Positions 5,253 to 6,781 of a stretch of 6,781 nucleotides of DNA are shown piece after piece; the stretch's first letter is position 1, and every line of letters begins with the position of its first letter. The DNA is from Tannerella sp. (GTDB lineage: Bacteria > Bacteroidota > Bacteroidia > Bacteroidales > Tannerellaceae), in contig JAITNE010000029.1 in assembly GCA_031290635.1 (NCBI GenBank), forward strand, positions 1-6,781. The letters run 5' to 3'. The translations under genes were made by a program, and so were the position numbers. Under the pieces are notes generated by a model that saw only the letters and a list, made by a program, of their open reading frames with translations, was not told where the DNA came from and ran no database searches.

Positions 5253-6593
5253 ATGATAAAATCAGTATTTACTCAATTGTGGAATCGCCGTCGGGCTAAT
5301 TTTTCGGTCTTTCTGGAGCTGTTGTTTGTTTTCTGCCTGCTATGGTACATTACAGACTATCTTTTTGTATATGCTTACAACCTCAGCCTTCCCAATCATC
5401 GCGACTTGAAGCATACCTGGCAGATAAATCTCGGCCTGCTTCCTTCGGATGACCCAGCCGTTGCCAAACCCTCCGGCGTCGAAAAGACGTCCGATCCGAC
5501 CCCTCAAGCTCTCTACGACGACTATCACCGCATCCTGCGAATCATTCGGGATTACCCCGGAGTAGAAGCCGTCAGCGTCTCGACCAACCAGTCTATTCCT
5601 GCAACAGGAAGCTATCGCGGCCGTAACCTGTATTCTTTGGACGACACCACCCGCCGCATTCAGGTACAGCAGATGGAGATATATACTTCGACCGACTACT
5701 TCAGCGTTTTCCGCCACACGCGCAAGGATGGAGCTGAAGCCGTCCGCATGAGCGACTTCGAGTGGACAGGCTCGCGTCAGGTCGTAATCAGCCGTTCTGC
5801 CGCCGATAAACTCTTGCCGGACGGCAGTCCGACAGGCCGAAAATTAGTAAACAATCTTAATGACACAAGCGATCCGATGACGGTTATCGGCGTGATTGAC
5901 GATACCAAGCGCTTCGATTACCTCCGACCTCGACATGCCGTTTACATCCCGATAACGGATATGGACAAGTGGGACATGAATTTCTGGGCTAACTATCCGG
6001 CAATATCAATCCGCAGCGCGGCAAGCCTGCCGGACGCGATTTTTGCGGATGCTTTCGGCAACGATATGGCGAAGCTGTTGCGGACAGGAAATTTCTTTTT
6101 CAAGAGCATAGTTTCGTTCCGGAAGATTTCGGAGGATACTGCTTCAAATTTAGGCATGGACTCGGATTTGAATATTCGCATAAGCCTGATGCTGTTTTTC
6201 CTGCTGAACATACTGCTTTGCGTTTTAGGAACATTCTGGTACATGGTAAACCTGCGACGCAGCGAAACAGGACTTCGCAAGGCGATGGGTGCAAGCTCTT
6301 CGAGTATAAGCAGGATGCTTTTTGCCGAAGGACTTTGTCTGCTGACGGCTGCCGCTACAGTCGCCATGCTGTTGGAAGCAAACTGCATGTATGCCGGACT
6401 GATTGACACCTTCGGCAAGGGTTGGGGATCAGAGAACGACACAGTCTATCCGGTTGACCGCTTGGCTCTGCGTTTTCTGATAACGAACTTCATCACTCTC
6501 ATTATCCTTTCCGTGATAATACTTACAGCTATATGGTTGCCCGCCCGTCGCGCCTCCGCATTACATCCCGCCGAAGCCTTACGAGATGAATAA
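5253..6593 (+). CDS. ABC transporter permease 2, MacB/FtsX type
   Basis: A 446-residue inner-membrane subunit with the same architecture as the preceding gene but little evident sequence identity: TM1 at about 17-40, periplasmic core domain about 41-307, TM2 about 308-332, TM3 about 355-377 and TM4 about 406-429. The segment RRSETGLRKAMGAS (335-348) is a clear FtsX/MacB ATPase-contact motif, and the C-terminus PARRASALHPAEALRDE is close to the family ending in which a PAxRAxxxxPxEALR pattern is common. The start is 3 bp after the previous stop, implying translational coupling. As last gene of the apparent operon it completes the set of adaptor, ATPase and two permeases. Two different half-size permeases suggest an asymmetric pump. 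No intrinsic terminator with a GC stem and T-run follows. Confidence 0.93.
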   Translation: MIKSVFTQLWNRRRANFSVFLELLFVFCLLWYITDYLFVYAYNLSLPNHRDLKHTWQINLGLLPSDDPAVAKPSGVEKTSDPTPQALYDDYHRILRIIRDYPGVEAVSVSTNQSIPATGSYRGRNLYSLDDTTRRIQVQQMEIYTSTDYFSVFRHTRKDGAEAVRMSDFEWTGSRQVVISRSAADKLLPDGSPTGRKLVNNLNDTSDPMTVIGVIDDTKRFDYLRPRHAVYIPITDMDKWDMNFWANYPAISIRSAASLPDAIFADAFGNDMAKLLRTGNFFFKSIVSFRKISEDTASNLGMDSDLNIRISLMLFFLLNILLCVLGTFWYMVNLRRSETGLRKAMGASSSSISRMLFAEGLCLLTAAATVAMLLEANCMYAGLIDTFGKGWGSENDTVYPVDRLALRFLITNFITLIILSVIILTAIWLPARRASALHPAEALRDE

Positions 6594-6603
6594 TAATTAT
6601 TAT
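6590..6603. other. AT-only perfect palindrome at the operon end
   Basis: A 14-bp perfect palindrome with centre TAATAATTATTA at 6591-6602 overlaps the stop codon of the last permease (TAA at 6591-6593). It consists of A and T only and has no T-run after it, so it is not a convincing terminator. It separates the operon from the 41-bp repeat array. Confidence 0.4.
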
Positions 6604-6606
6604 AAG

Positions 6607-6781
6607 ATTGTTCGACGACAAAGTCATCTCGGACGTTCCGGGACGGGATTGTTCGACGACAAAGTCATCCCGGACGTTCCGGCACGAGATTGTTCGACGA
6701 CAAAGTCATCCCGGACGTTCCGGCACGAGATTGTTCGACGACAAAGTCATCCCGGACGTTCCGGCACGAGATTGTTCGACG
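6607..6781. repeat. Tandem array of a 41-bp unit (four full copies plus a partial)
   Basis: Units begin at 6607, 6648, 6689, 6730 and 6771; the last is cut by the window edge. Copies 2-4 are identical and copy 1 differs at three positions (unit positions 23, 36 and 40). Each unit contains a small hairpin, CCGGA-CGT-TCCGG, at unit positions 23-35, kept as a T-G pair in copy 1. There are no spacers, so this is not a CRISPR array. The plus strand has no stop codon in any frame of the repeat but also no ATG; because 41 is not a multiple of three, an encoded product would repeat every 123 nt. The strand GTCATCCCGGA resembles the start of dispersed bacterial intergenic repeats (from memory). The array continues beyond the window by an unknown length. 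Confidence 0.95.

Noticed and set aside
6590..6606. Rho-independent terminator after the last permease
   Set aside because: The palindrome is entirely A/T with no GC stem and no T-run.
6607..6781. CRISPR array
   Set aside because: Units are directly contiguous with no unique spacers, and no cas gene is present.
6594..6781. Plus-strand protein encoded by the stop-free repeat array
   Set aside because: There is no ATG or GTG at the array and the upstream bases are stop-rich; only TTG codons inside the repeat could start it. Left as a non-coding repeat unless extension shows otherwise.

Overview
The window looks like chromosomal DNA of a member of the Bacteroidota, probably a Bacteroidales relative. 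The evidence is indirect: two promoters of the phylum-specific TTTG / TAnnTTTG type, no purine-rich Shine-Dalgarno in front of any start, AT-rich spacers between genes of moderate GC, and the arrangement of a membrane fusion protein, a lone ABC ATPase and two half-size FtsX-like permeases. Genus or species cannot be fixed from the sequence.

Layout. Positions 1-475 hold no confident gene. This stretch carries a REP-like inverted-repeat element (about 23-142), an alternating purine-pyrimidine stretch, a (TC)10 microsatellite (243-263) and a convincing minus-strand promoter (414-445) that drives leftward into a possible small ORF. Positions 476-1549 (minus) encode a nitronate monooxygenase-family flavoprotein with its own promoter at 1584-1612. 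The divergent spacer up to 1826 contains ten tandem copies of the heptamer TAAYTTC, two 16-bp direct repeats 20 bp apart, and a consensus-perfect sigma-54 (-24/-12) promoter.

Positions 1827-6593 (plus) form an apparent four-gene operon. It encodes a HlyD/MacA-type periplasmic adaptor, a MacB/LolD-type ATPase and two different MacB/FtsX-type permeases. Together they should make a MacAB-like tripartite pump: two permeases and an ATPase dimer in the inner membrane, the adaptor spanning the periplasm, and a TolC-like outer-membrane channel that is not in this window. The substrate is unknown. The sigma-54 promoter with upstream repeats at a suitable distance predicts control by an NtrC-type activator, also not in the window.

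Short tandem repeats recur at gene boundaries: heptamers before the operon, four AATTGAG heptamers across the adaptor stop codon, a 10-bp repeat abutting the start of the first permease, and an array of a 41-bp unit beginning 13 bp after the last gene and running off the window end. The strongest leads are the sigma-54 control region, the 41-bp array, and a possible slippage-controlled reading frame at the (TC)10 tract.
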